Shown here in pieces: positions 11,901 to 20,781 of a stretch of 23,370 nucleotides of DNA. Below the pieces are notes generated by a model. It searched no databases, was not told where the DNA came from, and saw only the letters and a list, made by a program, of their open reading frames with translations. Source of the stretch: a virus. A program made the position numbers and the translations under genes. The first letter of the stretch is position 1; each line of letters begins with the position of its first letter. Where the stretch lies: the IMG/VR virus record IMGVR_UViG_3300044626_000317, positions 1 through 23,370 of that record. The stretch is one strand, 5' to 3'.

Positions 11901-14592
11901 CCTCTTGCACCTCAACCTTATTTTGAGTGCCAGTTATATCAGACTCAAGGACCACAACTTGACTGACTGGAACATTGCCTCCTTGACCTTGTCCTAATGT
12001 TGTCAGATCTGTTTGCTGTGCATTTGTGTTGGCTGTGAATGAACTTGCACCGGCACCAGCTTGACCTCCTCCTCCTCCAGTTGATAATTGTGGTGGAGTT
12101 GGTGCAGTTCCTGACTGATATTTTTGATTCATAACAGCCAAGGCTTGAGTCAATCCAATAAGACCAGCACTTGCAATGGCAGCAATACCAGCTGGAGATG
12201 GTGGTGGACCAAACTGAGCAATCCCCTTAACAATTGCACTGGCTGTGTCGATAGCAATCTGTGCAAGCTTCAATGCTTTATCTCTGTTGAATTGAGCTTT
12301 CTTGATTTTCTCTTCCTCCTCATAGGCTTTGAGTTGGACATCATATTTTTGCTTAGCAAATTTTTCCTCAATCTGTTTTTTCTGATCAGCCGTTAATCCT
12401 TCTTGATTCAATTCAGCTTGTAACTTAGCATCCAAGTTTGCAAGATCTGCATCTCTATTCTCTGCAATCTTATTCAACCTGGCTTGATCAATTTCATTCA
12501 TCAAAGCATTCAAATCCTTCAATTGATTCAATGCCTCTTGAGCTCCCTCAATTGCTTGAGTCACTCCTTTAAGCTGCTCCTCTCTTGATTTGATTGCATT
12601 CTCTTTCTCCATATCAGAATACTTCTTATCAATCTCAGCTTTTTTCTTTTTATATTTTTCAGTTAAAATATTCTCTTTGTCAAGATATTCCTCCTCATCA
12701 ATGAGACCAGCTTTCAAAGCATCCAATGCAATGTCTTTCTCACTTTCGTAAGTAGCTTTCAAATCCATTAATTCATTGTCCTTATCTGAATTGAAAAGCC
12801 TTGTATATTTTTCTCTGATCTCTCTCTTTTTAGCTTCTGTCTCAGCCAATTTTGCAAGCTCAATATCAGAATATTTTTTTATCAAATCAGCTTTGTCAAT
12901 CTGAAACTGCATCTCAACTTGAGCCTCAAGTTGTTTATCTCCATGAGCTTGTTCAAGTCTTTTGTCTGATTGGATGACAAGCTCTTGTAATTCTTTCTCA
13001 AATCCAGCTTGCATCAATTCCATTGAAAGAGCAAAGCGATCATCCTCTGCTTTTATTCTTTCTTCATTAGCTTTTTTCTCAGCCTCTGCAATAGCTTTTA
13101 ATCTATTGAGTTCCTCTTCTTTTTCTTTCTCTCTTCTGGCTTTCCTTTTTTCAGCGGCAGCTTTTGCAGCATCCTCTCTTTTTTTCTCTGCATCCTTATT
13201 GGCATCATCTCGTTTCTTTTGCTCTTCAATTTCAAGGATGGTTAAATCTTGAGAGTTCTTTTTATTTTCTTTGTATTGTTCATAAGATGCTCTCTTTGTA
13301 TCTTTAAGTGACTTCTCTAATTTTTTAGCTCGATCACTATCTGCATCTCCTAATGACTTAAGTAATGCAAGCTCTTCCTCATAAGCTGCAATCTTTTGTT
13401 TTTGCATTTGAAAAATTGCTCTACCAGATTTTAATGCAGCCTTAAGTTTCTTTTCCTCCATTTCCTCTGTAGTCTTTCCAGCGGCTTCAGCCTTTCTGAT
13501 TTCAAAGGATAGATTATCATCAACAGCTTTTGCTTTCTTTTTCTCAGCTGCAATCTTTTTGTTCATCTCTTTTTCTGTGGCATCTGTCTTTGCCTTTGCA
13601 TTGGCTTTCATCTTTGCTGTCTGAGCATCATCAATGACTCCAAAATATTCAAGAGCTTTGACAATTCCATAAATAGCTCCGACAAATATTAACAAAGGAC
13701 CACTTACCAATCCTAAAATAACTGCAGAAAGAATTTTTATTTTTGGTCCAAGCTTATCAAACCAATTATAAGCTTTGGTAACCGCTGCAGATACCTTATC
13801 AAAATTTGCAATCAATAAACCAATACCAACAACAATGGCACCAATACCAGTTGAAATCAATGCTAATCTAAACAATTTCATTGCTGTTGTTGCTCCTCCA
13901 GTTGCTGTGGCAAGTCCAACATTTGCACCAGTCTGAGCTTGTGTAGCCGCAACTCCAGCCAATGCTGGAGCAATACTGCCAGTCATTATGAAATTCTTAG
14001 CTTTCTCAAGTCCATTTCTTAATTGCAATCCAAGGATTGACTCCTTGTTAAGATTATTTGCTATGATTGAAACTGAGTTGACAAGTCCCTGGACAGCTTG
14101 CAATTTAACCATTGTTTGAACAAGAGCCTCATTCTCAACACCAGCCAATGCAGCTGCAGATTGAATTCCTTGGAATGCAGCTGCTCCAGTCTCAACTCCT
14201 TGCAAGGTAGTATCCAATCCAACAAAGTCAGATGACAATGCCATTGTCTGAGCCTTGAGATCACCAATCTCATCTTTTAATCCAGCCGCATTTGAAATGG
14301 CTTGCTTTCCAATTGGACTCTCAGCTCCAGCTCTTGCCGCTAAATTCTGATATTCCTTCATGAGCTTAGTCATCTCACGCATTGAGAGACCACCATCCTC
14401 AAGTCTCTGATTAAGCTCAGCAAGCTTCTGATCAAATGTCTCCATTCCTTTTGTGGAGGCATCTGTTGCTGTCTTGGATGTATCTTTTAAATCTTTGTTC
14501 AAATCCTCAACAGCCTTATCAAAGGCTTGAATATCTTGAACAGATTTACCAGTATCAACCTTGAGTGAGAATACCGCTGTTTTTTCTGCCAT
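11884..14592 (-). CDS. Tape measure protein, 902 aa
   Basis: Sets tail length and is threaded through the tail tube. Length, coiled-coil content and hydrophobic segments are characteristic. It opens MAEKTAVFSLKVDTGKSVQD, typical of tape measures. Residues about 240-265 (LISTGIGAIVVGIGLLIA) and 286-315 (LSAVILGLVSGPLLIFVGAI) are membrane-like helices. Residues about 330-760 are extremely rich in Lys, Glu and Ala with long coiled coils (KEKEEELNRLKAIAEAEKK). A third hydrophobic stretch (AGIAAIASAGLIGLTQALAV) precedes a Gly-rich linker and a Gln/Thr-rich C-terminus. By the usual rule of about 0.15 nm per residue the tail would be near 135 nm. It follows the fibre cassette instead of the chaperone gene, which is unusual. 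No peptidoglycan hydrolase motif was noticed. Confidence 0.9.
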   Translation of the reverse strand: MAEKTAVFSLKVDTGKSVQDIQAFDKAVEDLNKDLKDTSKTATDASTKGMETFDQKLAELNQRLEDGGLSMREMTKLMKEYQNLAARAGAESPIGKQAISNAAGLKDEIGDLKAQTMALSSDFVGLDTTLQGVETGAAAFQGIQSAAALAGVENEALVQTMVKLQAVQGLVNSVSIIANNLNKESILGLQLRNGLEKAKNFIMTGSIAPALAGVAATQAQTGANVGLATATGGATTAMKLFRLALISTGIGAIVVGIGLLIANFDKVSAAVTKAYNWFDKLGPKIKILSAVILGLVSGPLLIFVGAIYGIVKALEYFGVIDDAQTAKMKANAKAKTDATEKEMNKKIAAEKKKAKAVDDNLSFEIRKAEAAGKTTEEMEEKKLKAALKSGRAIFQMQKQKIAAYEEELALLKSLGDADSDRAKKLEKSLKDTKRASYEQYKENKKNSQDLTILEIEEQKKRDDANKDAEKKREDAAKAAAEKRKARREKEKEEELNRLKAIAEAEKKANEERIKAEDDRFALSMELMQAGFEKELQELVIQSDKRLEQAHGDKQLEAQVEMQFQIDKADLIKKYSDIELAKLAETEAKKREIREKYTRLFNSDKDNELMDLKATYESEKDIALDALKAGLIDEEEYLDKENILTEKYKKKKAEIDKKYSDMEKENAIKSREEQLKGVTQAIEGAQEALNQLKDLNALMNEIDQARLNKIAENRDADLANLDAKLQAELNQEGLTADQKKQIEEKFAKQKYDVQLKAYEEEEKIKKAQFNRDKALKLAQIAIDTASAIVKGIAQFGPPPSPAGIAAIASAGLIGLTQALAVMNQKYQSGTAPTPPQLSTGGGGGQAGAGASSFTANTNAQQTDLTTLGQGQGGNVPVSQVVVLESDITGTQNKVEVQEAKSTF

Positions 14593-14602
14593 TAGTTATG
14601 GT

Positions 14603-14824
14603 TTAATTTTCAAAAGGTGGTGGTGTTGGTTTTGGTTCGTAAGGAATCAAATCTAAGTCTTTAACCCAAAGAAAGTCAGGATTTACACATTGCTCCATTT
14701 CCTCAACTGATATAACCCAATTATTATTAGCATCTTCAATAGGATTGAAATAAGAATCAGGTGCGTACCATTGTCCGACTAATTCGTCTTTTTGTTCTAT
14801 TGTTAAAAGTCCTACTTGTATCAT
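14603..14824 (-). CDS. Small acidic tail-fibre-associated protein, 73 aa
   Basis: Acidic and aromatic, with a pattern common in small genes next to fibre genes of Bacteroidota phages: LLTIEQKDELVGQWYAPDSY (residues 6-25), then FNPIEDANNNWVISVEEMEQ and a Pro-rich end (YEPKPTPPPFEN). In such genes the NPIxDxxxNWVIS part probably binds a fibre tip. It lies 19 bases after the lectin-like protein and 10 before the tape measure. Function as fibre cap or chaperone is inferred from context. Confidence 0.6.
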   Translation of the reverse strand: MIQVGLLTIEQKDELVGQWYAPDSYFNPIEDANNNWVISVEEMEQCVNPDFLWVKDLDLIPYEPKPTPPPFEN

Positions 14825-14843
14825 ATTATTATTAATTTAAATG

Positions 14844-15665
14844 CTAAACTTGGCGAGCCAAGGCTGTGTTAAATGCTTGTACAGCTGTGTAAAAGTTAGC
14901 CGCTTCGGTGTCTGTTAAACCTTGACCTATACTTGCAAAAGCTATTTGCTTAGCTGAGTAATAATTATTACCTCCGTTTTCATTAAAAGCACCAATACTA
15001 TAATTAAAATTAGCTAAAGGAGTATAAGACACAGTTGTTCCTGTTACTACTTTTGTTGAATTTCTCCAACCATTTACAACATTTGAAGCTGTCCTATTTG
15101 CTAAATAAAATCCTCTTGAATCGGCATCAGAATATGTTATATAAGAAGCTTGTGAATTTACTCTATAATATGTAAGTCCAGAAGCCCTTAAAAATATACC
15201 ACCTCCTCCGTCAAATACTCCACCCGTTACTCCAAGTTCACATTGAAAACTACTTGTTCCTGTTGTTCTTGAATATACACTTATACTATGAGAATTTAAA
15301 GATGCATTTGTTGATAGATTATAACCTGTGTTACCCCATCCATTAACACCTCCAAATTGAACACCTAAATTACTATGAGTAACACCTCCATTCCATCCTA
15401 TTTGATATTGTGCTGTATTCTTTAAGTTGTAAGAGTGTTTAGTTGCCGTTCCACCAACCATTGGATATAAAGCTGAAAATTTAGTCCAAATGCTGTACCC
15501 TTTTAAGTCAACTACCAACTGATTAATAGCCACTTGTTGAGTAGGGTCTGTTATTGCAGCCGCTGTTATGAATGCTTGTGCATCGGGGTCAACTGGTGTT
15601 CCAGAGGCTGATCTGGCTAAGATGCCATGTGTTGCTAAAAACATACTATTGCCGTAACCAATCAT
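14844..15665 (-). CDS. Lectin-like tail fibre / receptor-binding candidate, 273 aa
   Basis: Residues about 23-60 carry DAQAFITAAAITDPTQQVAI followed by NQLVVDLKGYSIWTKFSALY, and then MVGGTATKHSYNLKN: a module I know from Bacteroidota phage fibre and adhesin genes. The rest is a beta-sandwich of concanavalin-like look (SHSISVYSRTT, FDGGGGIFLRAS, NVVNGWRNSTK), ending FASIGQGLTDTEAANFYTAV. These proteins probably contact a surface glycan. The frame is open to 15677, but I choose ATG 15665, which overlaps the upstream stop as ATGA. Part of a cassette of fibre-like genes that looks exchangeable. Receptor unknown. Confidence 0.7.
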   Translation of the reverse strand: MIGYGNSMFLATHGILARSASGTPVDPDAQAFITAAAITDPTQQVAINQLVVDLKGYSIWTKFSALYPMVGGTATKHSYNLKNTAQYQIGWNGGVTHSNLGVQFGGVNGWGNTGYNLSTNASLNSHSISVYSRTTGTSSFQCELGVTGGVFDGGGGIFLRASGLTYYRVNSQASYITYSDADSRGFYLANRTASNVVNGWRNSTKVVTGTTVSYTPLANFNYSIGAFNENGGNNYYSAKQIAFASIGQGLTDTEAANFYTAVQAFNTALARQV

Positions 15666-15928
15666 AATACCAAACAAACAGATCCAGATGTCAATGTGAC
15701 ACCACTAAACTTTGCACCATTAATTGGTCTGATGATTGCACCAGCTTTCACTGCTGTTGCTGTTGCCGCAATGTAAGTTGATTTGACATCTGTACCCGCA
15801 ACTCTAATTGCTGAGAATACTGTATCCTCAAGCACTATAATTGCATCATGATCAACAGTTTTTGCAACTGTGTTATTAACTATAAAAGTTCCTTGTTGTG
15901 CTGTTAGCACGCTGTTAGCTATTGCCAT
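15662..15928 (-). CDS. Small beta-rich virion protein, fibre-associated, 88 aa
   Basis: Almost all beta-type sequence: MAIANSVLTAQQGTFIVNNT, then VLEDTVFSAIRVAGTD, a VKAGAIIRPINGAKFSGVTL segment and LTSGSVCLVL at the end. The AGAIIxPxxGxKFSxxxLxSGxV pattern is one I associate with small decoration or fibre-base proteins of phages. No charged coil or membrane helix. Stop overlaps the lectin gene start as ATGA. Function inferred from pattern and position. Confidence 0.6.
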   Translation of the reverse strand: MAIANSVLTAQQGTFIVNNTVAKTVDHDAIIVLEDTVFSAIRVAGTDVKSTYIAATATAVKAGAIIRPINGAKFSGVTLTSGSVCLVL

Positions 15929-15935
15929 TTTTTAT

Positions 15936-16247
15936 TTATTTTAAATCAATTATTACTTCGTATCCTTGTTGCTCATAAGCTATCTTAGCATATTTGTGAG
16001 CTATCTCTAAAGATTGTACTTCACCTGACTCAAGATTGGCTTGATAACTTCCAATTGGAACATCAGTATAAAGCATTTTAGCTTCTGCAAATGTTTCTGA
16101 ATTTGCAAATGTTGCTACTTCACCTTGAATAGTGTTACCTGAATAGTCTCCTAAAAATCTAATCCTACCATAAACTTCTGGAATTTCAATATTAGTTCCT
16201 GAGATTGTAATCTTTTTTTCTTCTGTTGCTTTAATTAAAATTGCCAT
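15936..16247 (-). CDS. Hypothetical beta-rich tail-module protein, 103 aa
   Basis: Not recognised with confidence. It starts MAILIKATEEKKITISGTNI, continues with beta-prone segments (VYGRIRFLGDYSGNTIQGEV), and a middle helix (NSETFAEAKMLYTDVPIG); it ends KYAKIAYEQQGYEVIIDLK, which resembles the hinge end of small proteins found in fibre regions of Bacteroidota phages. No catalytic motif. It sits between a large fibre-type gene and an 88-aa beta protein, 7 bases before the latter. Likely a minor virion protein. Confidence 0.55.
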   Translation of the reverse strand: MAILIKATEEKKITISGTNIEIPEVYGRIRFLGDYSGNTIQGEVATFANSETFAEAKMLYTDVPIGSYQANLESGEVQSLEIAHKYAKIAYEQQGYEVIIDLK

Positions 16248-16258
16248 AATATATTTTT

Positions 16259-17224
16259 TTATGCTAAAATACCTAAATTCCTTAATGCTTTTACTACTTG
16301 TTTTAACGTGTAACCATCAAATGTATCTGTATCCGTCAAAGTTGTTCCACCACCTCCGGTTAATGTAGCTGCCGCAACTCCAGTTGTTTCTTGGTATATT
16401 TTTATAATATTTCCATTTTCTGTTTGTATATGTGGTGCCGCATTACCTGCTGTTATATCAGCTGAATAAAGTTGGTATGAATCAGTTACATTTGCTGTTG
16501 GTGCAGTTCCATTTCTATGAGCAATTACACTAAAGCCATTAAAAGAAAATGAATTTGCTGTATTTCCAGTGTTTCTTACTCTAAAAATAATATCAGTTTC
16601 TAATGCCCCTTGTGCTCTAATATCAAGCCTTGCGGAAGGTGAAGTTCCTTGACCTAAAGATAAAAGACCTAAAGTATTATTAAAAACTAAATTTGCTGAA
16701 TTTAATAACAATCCAGAATTTTGAAACAATATACCACCATTTGTACCACCAGTGATGGTTGTTGCATTCCATGTAAGATTTGTTGCATTAGTTGTCCAGC
16801 TTAATGTACCCGTTCCATTTGTTGACAAAACCTGCCCACTCGTTCCATCTGCTGTTGGTAAGGTATAGGTTGTATTTGAGCTTAAAGAATTAGCAGCCTT
16901 TAAAGCTACATAATTAGTTCCATTATCACTATCTTCCATAAACCTAAGTTCTGTTGGCTGTGTTGAATTACCCCCAATTAAAACAGCCCCAGTACCATTC
17001 GGCTCAATTATAATATTGCCATTTGAGGCACTTGTTATTATCTGACCATTTACATCAAGATCACCTCCAAGCTGTGGAGATGTGTCTAAACTCAGCTCAT
17101 TAATCTCTGATCCAGTTACTTTCCTTGACACATAAGATGGTCCACTCACTTGAGCTATCTCAATCAAATCTGTGCTTGCAATCTTGCTTGCCTTCGCTGT
17201 TAAGTCTGATATTTTAACTCCCAT
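16259..17224 (-). CDS. Tail fibre-like structural protein, 321 aa
   Basis: N-terminus MGVKISDLTAKASKIASTDL, then IEIAQVSGPSYVSRKVTGSE, is the usual anchor of fibres built on ISDLxxxxxxxxDLxxIxxxG units. It is followed by TSPQLGGDLDVNGQIITSAS and VLIGGNSTQPTELRFMEDSD, and by YTLPTADGTSGQVLSTNGTG with TGTLSWTTN, a motif of fibre shafts in many phages. The rest is Asn/Thr/Gly-rich beta structure ending in KQVVKALRNLGIL. No chaperone-type peptidase (S74) triad was seen. It follows the 791-aa tail-tip gene by 3 bases. Likely trimeric, attached at the tail tip. Confidence 0.78.
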   Translation of the reverse strand: MGVKISDLTAKASKIASTDLIEIAQVSGPSYVSRKVTGSEINELSLDTSPQLGGDLDVNGQIITSASNGNIIIEPNGTGAVLIGGNSTQPTELRFMEDSDNGTNYVALKAANSLSSNTTYTLPTADGTSGQVLSTNGTGTLSWTTNATNLTWNATTITGGTNGGILFQNSGLLLNSANLVFNNTLGLLSLGQGTSPSARLDIRAQGALETDIIFRVRNTGNTANSFSFNGFSVIAHRNGTAPTANVTDSYQLYSADITAGNAAPHIQTENGNIIKIYQETTGVAAATLTGGGGTTLTDTDTFDGYTLKQVVKALRNLGILA

Positions 17225-17227
17225 TGT

Positions 17228-19603
17228 TTATGGATTTATGAATCTAATTTGACCATCTTCTGTCAACCTTGTTTGACTATCTTCTGTGAATCTTGCATTT
17301 GGATCTGTATATGGATCATATGGTGGAGTCACAATTGTTGTCTGGATACCTTCTCCTTCTATTATGCGAATCAGTTCGACAACTGTTGAGGTATTCTTTC
17401 CACTCTGATAATCACTAACTTTTAGTAACCTATATACAACACCATCAATGTTAATTAAGTTTCTAAAATCAAGACTATTGACGTCTGATGGTCTCAACAT
17501 AACTGAGCAGCTGATTTGCTTTCCAAATCTTGATATTAATTCCTTGATGAACTTTTCATGATACAGATATAAGTTGTTGGTTGTGTATGTTGTTGTCGAC
17601 CAGAATACATAATTAGGAACACCAAAATTAAAATCAAAAGATGGTGAATCAAGGCTGTTGAGGTGACCAACATAAGGATATGAAAGCTCAGCACTTGGAG
17701 ATCCATTCTCTGATCTATGAGTCCAATCTCCAGTTCTTAATCCTCCAAGCTGCACAATGAATGGCTTGCCTTTTTTCTTTTCAACAACACTGGTGCCATC
17801 CTCATTGAACTTAACTTGGAATGATCTTGGCACAATCAAGTCGGTAAATGATCCTGGTGAATCTTCTGGAATGGCAGCCAATAATCTTTGAGAGAATGGC
17901 AGCTTGAATTCAGTATCATTGATTGCAAATTGACTTTGACTCTGAATCATGAATGATCCATATTGCTGTTTGATATCTTCAAAATATCTGTTGTTCCAAT
18001 AGTCATCCTCTTGCTCAAAATTAAAATTGTAATTCTTTGAACTGAAGTTTATTGTTGGCTCAATCTTAATCTCTTTGCTTCTATCTAATTTTTCACTCCA
18101 ATCAATTGCATCACCGCTGGCATTATAAAAATCAGCTAATGGCTCAATATCAAGAATGCTTGCATCTGCATTGCTTGGCTTGACATACAAGTTGAATGCA
18201 GTTACCAATCCTTTAAAGAATTGATCGCATGTCATGTCTGGAAGGAATGCAGATAAATTAACTGTGCCTCCAGCCGTTAATGTCTGAGCTTCTTTTAAAA
18301 CATTTAAATCAGCTGTGTTGCTTTCAATGGCTGTTTCAATTCCATTAGTTCCTGCAGTACCTCCATAGATTTGACCTTGCTCTAAGACGTATTTTATTTT
18401 GAATGATAATGAATCATTGATCAATAAATTAATTTGTCTTGTATATGAGAATGAATATGTTGTTGAATAACCAGATGCAGTCCCACTCAATTGACCAGAA
18501 TAAACAACATCATTTGAAATGGCAACATTGTTCTTATAAATAATTAATTCAAGTCTATATGATCCATATATCAAACCAGTTCCTTGAGATGTTGTCCATG
18601 TCACATCATGATCTCCTTGATATTCAATTGTGAATAAACCCTCAGATGCAGCTACCACATTTAATGGTGACGATGTTTGTGCTTGAGATAAGTCATCTTG
18701 ATTAATCGTACAATCATAATTATCCCATATTGAATAATATGAATTTAACAACCAAACTGCAGAATCACCATAACTCAACCCTTGCAATGTTCCAAAAATA
18801 ATATAACCATTTCCATTGTTATTCTCTGTTGTGAATACACTATCAGCATCAGCTTGAGCATCAGTAATGGTTGGTAAATCTCCACCAGGATATGCAAGCA
18901 ATAGCTTCTTGAATAATTGACTCTCAAAGAACTGACTGCTCCATGTTATTCCACAATAAGCAAATGCCTTCTCTAATATCTCATAACAAAATACTTGAGG
19001 AGGTATGTGCTCAACTCCAAATGTAGATGGAGCTGGCCGAGTAAACCCGTAATCAATCAAGCCGTAGTAATATCCTCGACCAGTCCATCCTTGTGAGTCT
19101 TGATTACTGGATGGAGATCCATTCAATTGGATGATTCCATTCCAAGTATCTTGCTGATCTGTTAATGTCAAGCTGTGATTGTATTCTGAGAATCCAAGCT
19201 CATTGACCTTGATCTTTGCCAATCTTGAGATGTAGTCAATTGTGTCACTCACAAGAGTAATCTCAAAAGACCATATTCCATTAAGTAATTTGCAGCTCAT
19301 TAACTGAGCAACACCATTGAACTCAAGCAATCCATTCTGGTAGTATTGTGCTTCCGCCTTGATGCTTGGATCAAAGTCAACAAAATCAGATTCTGTGTCA
19401 CTGATCTTTTCAGTTGCACTCAAGGTGAACACACTCAACATCAGAGATGTGTTGTTCTTTGTTCCTGGTAATGTAATGGTCTTTGACTTATTGCCCTTTC
19501 TTGCATTGAGATCCTTGATATCACTGATGTTGAATGTCAATGGAAATGGAGCATCTTGATCAATATCAACCAACCTCCCATTTATGAATAACTCTCCAGC
19601 CAT
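17228..19603 (-). CDS. Tail-tip / baseplate-type protein, 791 aa
   Basis: Large beta-rich protein of a family I associate with Bacteroidota phages. The N-terminus has ELFINGRLVDIDQDAPFPLT, then FNISDIKDLNARKGNKSKTI and TLPGTKNN, a recurring opening of such tail proteins. The central region holds a fold with aromatic segments and a large number of Asp/Asn-Gly turns (for example CDQFFKGLVTAFNLYVKPSN with DASILDIEPLADFYNASG, which resembles baseplate-hub sequences). The C-terminus carries two copies of an 8-residue unit (RFTEDSQT, RLTEDGQI; residues 771-786). No lysozyme or peptidase motif was seen. It overlaps the 392-aa gene as TAATG and precedes the fibre gene; probably the tail-tip hub or central fibre. 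Confidence 0.68.
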   Translation of the reverse strand: MAGELFINGRLVDIDQDAPFPLTFNISDIKDLNARKGNKSKTITLPGTKNNTSLMLSVFTLSATEKISDTESDFVDFDPSIKAEAQYYQNGLLEFNGVAQLMSCKLLNGIWSFEITLVSDTIDYISRLAKIKVNELGFSEYNHSLTLTDQQDTWNGIIQLNGSPSSNQDSQGWTGRGYYYGLIDYGFTRPAPSTFGVEHIPPQVFCYEILEKAFAYCGITWSSQFFESQLFKKLLLAYPGGDLPTITDAQADADSVFTTENNNGNGYIIFGTLQGLSYGDSAVWLLNSYYSIWDNYDCTINQDDLSQAQTSSPLNVVAASEGLFTIEYQGDHDVTWTTSQGTGLIYGSYRLELIIYKNNVAISNDVVYSGQLSGTASGYSTTYSFSYTRQINLLINDSLSFKIKYVLEQGQIYGGTAGTNGIETAIESNTADLNVLKEAQTLTAGGTVNLSAFLPDMTCDQFFKGLVTAFNLYVKPSNADASILDIEPLADFYNASGDAIDWSEKLDRSKEIKIEPTINFSSKNYNFNFEQEDDYWNNRYFEDIKQQYGSFMIQSQSQFAINDTEFKLPFSQRLLAAIPEDSPGSFTDLIVPRSFQVKFNEDGTSVVEKKKGKPFIVQLGGLRTGDWTHRSENGSPSAELSYPYVGHLNSLDSPSFDFNFGVPNYVFWSTTTYTTNNLYLYHEKFIKELISRFGKQISCSVMLRPSDVNSLDFRNLINIDGVVYRLLKVSDYQSGKNTSTVVELIRIIEGEGIQTTIVTPPYDPYTDPNARFTEDSQTRLTEDGQIRFINP
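17250..17297 (-). repeat. 24-bp tandem repeat (two units) in the tail-tip gene
   Basis: Two adjacent 24-base units, 17250-17273 and 17274-17297, share the pattern TGACyATCTTCTGTsAAyCTTGyw on the plus strand (minus strand codes RFTEDSQ/RLTEDGQ). They encode an 8-residue repeat at the end of the 791-aa protein. Confidence 0.85.
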
Positions 19604-20781
19604 TAGTTAAGTTGAGATCTATATGTGAATGTTCTATCTATGTTGACAGTCTCTTGAATCAGACCATCTCTTCTGCGTTGCTTTAATGTGTAGTTTGAAT
19701 TGGTTACCTTAACTGGCTCAAACTCAGTTCCATTCTCTCTCTCAAGATATACCAATGGACTATCATACAAAGATTTAACCAACCATTGTTGAATGTCTTG
19801 ATTAATCCAATCAGAATTCAATGTCAAAGTCTCAGTCTTAGTCTTGGCAAAGTTAATTGCTTGACCAGCATACAATGGATATGTGTAGCTCGTATCATCC
19901 CACACTCCTGGATCTCTCTGATATCCATAGCTCTGCACATTGGCAGCTTCGGTTGAAACAAGGCTGAATGTGAATGAATCAAATGATCCAAACTTATTCA
20001 ACCAATGCAGTCTATATGTATCATATCTCTTGCAATCAAGGTCCATGTAAATTGTGAATGTCTCTGTTGCAATATCTGTCAACTCAACATAAACAGTGTA
20101 ATAATAACAATCATCAAAATCAACTTGATTGATTGCTGTGTTGTCAATAATAACTTGAGGCCCAACATTCAGAATCACAAATTCACTCTCTGTAATATTA
20201 TAAGATCCAAATGCAATGTTGCTTCCATTGATGTCAAACAAGTTGACAACCAATGTGGCTGTCTGAGCTCCAGTTTGCTCAAAGTATCCGAGATAGAAAT
20301 TCTCTTCCATTCCACAAAGAGCTCTCTTTGATCTTGGAAAATATGTTAAGAATTTAGCATAATTTGTTTGCCATGGATCGTAATCATCATAATTGAAATT
20401 AACCCACTCTCTATATTCAAGAGCTCCATTGAATGCAAGCAATGTTGCACTGGTATCATCATCTTGAATTGTCGGAGTTGATCCATATTTCTCATATACC
20501 TTGATGTAATATTCAACCATTGAATTGGTTGCGTTGTATTCAATTGCCGTTGTTATTTCTGGATTGGCAACAACACTCTGCACAGCTTCACAAACATCAA
20601 TGCGTCCAAGAGTATTGAATTGCCTGAATACCTCTTGAGTCAATCTCAATTGTCCATCAATATAAACCTCAACAATAAAACTAAAATTTGGTTGAGCTGT
20701 CTGATCACTGCTAAATGTGAACACCAATGGATTGCCAGCTGGTGCAATTAGTTGCGGCTCATCATATATGGTTATTGCCAT
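19603..20781 (-). CDS. Putative tail-tip or distal tail protein, 392 aa
   Basis: Family not named with certainty. N-terminal MAITIYDEPQLIAPAGNPLV, FTFSSDQTAQPNFSFIVEVY and LGRIDVCEAVQSVV look like a beta domain with a disulfide-independent fold. A YDDYDPWQTNYAKFLTYFPR segment follows. RLHWLNKFGSFDSFTFSLVS (residues about 269-288) is the best-preserved stretch and resembles distal-tail or baseplate wedge-type proteins of Bacteroidota phages. The C-terminus carries LKQRRRDGLIQETVNIDRTF. It overlaps the upstream 174-aa gene by 10 bases and the 791-aa gene by one. Position before the tip gene suggests a baseplate role; that is an inference. Confidence 0.58.
   Translation of the reverse strand: MAITIYDEPQLIAPAGNPLVFTFSSDQTAQPNFSFIVEVYIDGQLRLTQEVFRQFNTLGRIDVCEAVQSVVANPEITTAIEYNATNSMVEYYIKVYEKYGSTPTIQDDDTSATLLAFNGALEYREWVNFNYDDYDPWQTNYAKFLTYFPRSKRALCGMEENFYLGYFEQTGAQTATLVVNLFDINGSNIAFGSYNITESEFVILNVGPQVIIDNTAINQVDFDDCYYYTVYVELTDIATETFTIYMDLDCKRYDTYRLHWLNKFGSFDSFTFSLVSTEAANVQSYGYQRDPGVWDDTSYTYPLYAGQAINFAKTKTETLTLNSDWINQDIQQWLVKSLYDSPLVYLERENGTEFEPVKVTNSNYTLKQRRRDGLIQETVNIDRTFTYRSQLN

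Noticed and set aside
12124-13252. Plus-strand reading frames antisense to the tape measure
   Set aside because: Ser/Phe/Leu-rich sequences are the expected reverse reading of Lys/Glu/Ala coiled-coil codons; no start signal or motif.
16259-17224. Possible S74 intramolecular chaperone at the end of the fibre gene
   Set aside because: The characteristic catalytic Ser/Lys pattern and helical C-terminus are not visible.
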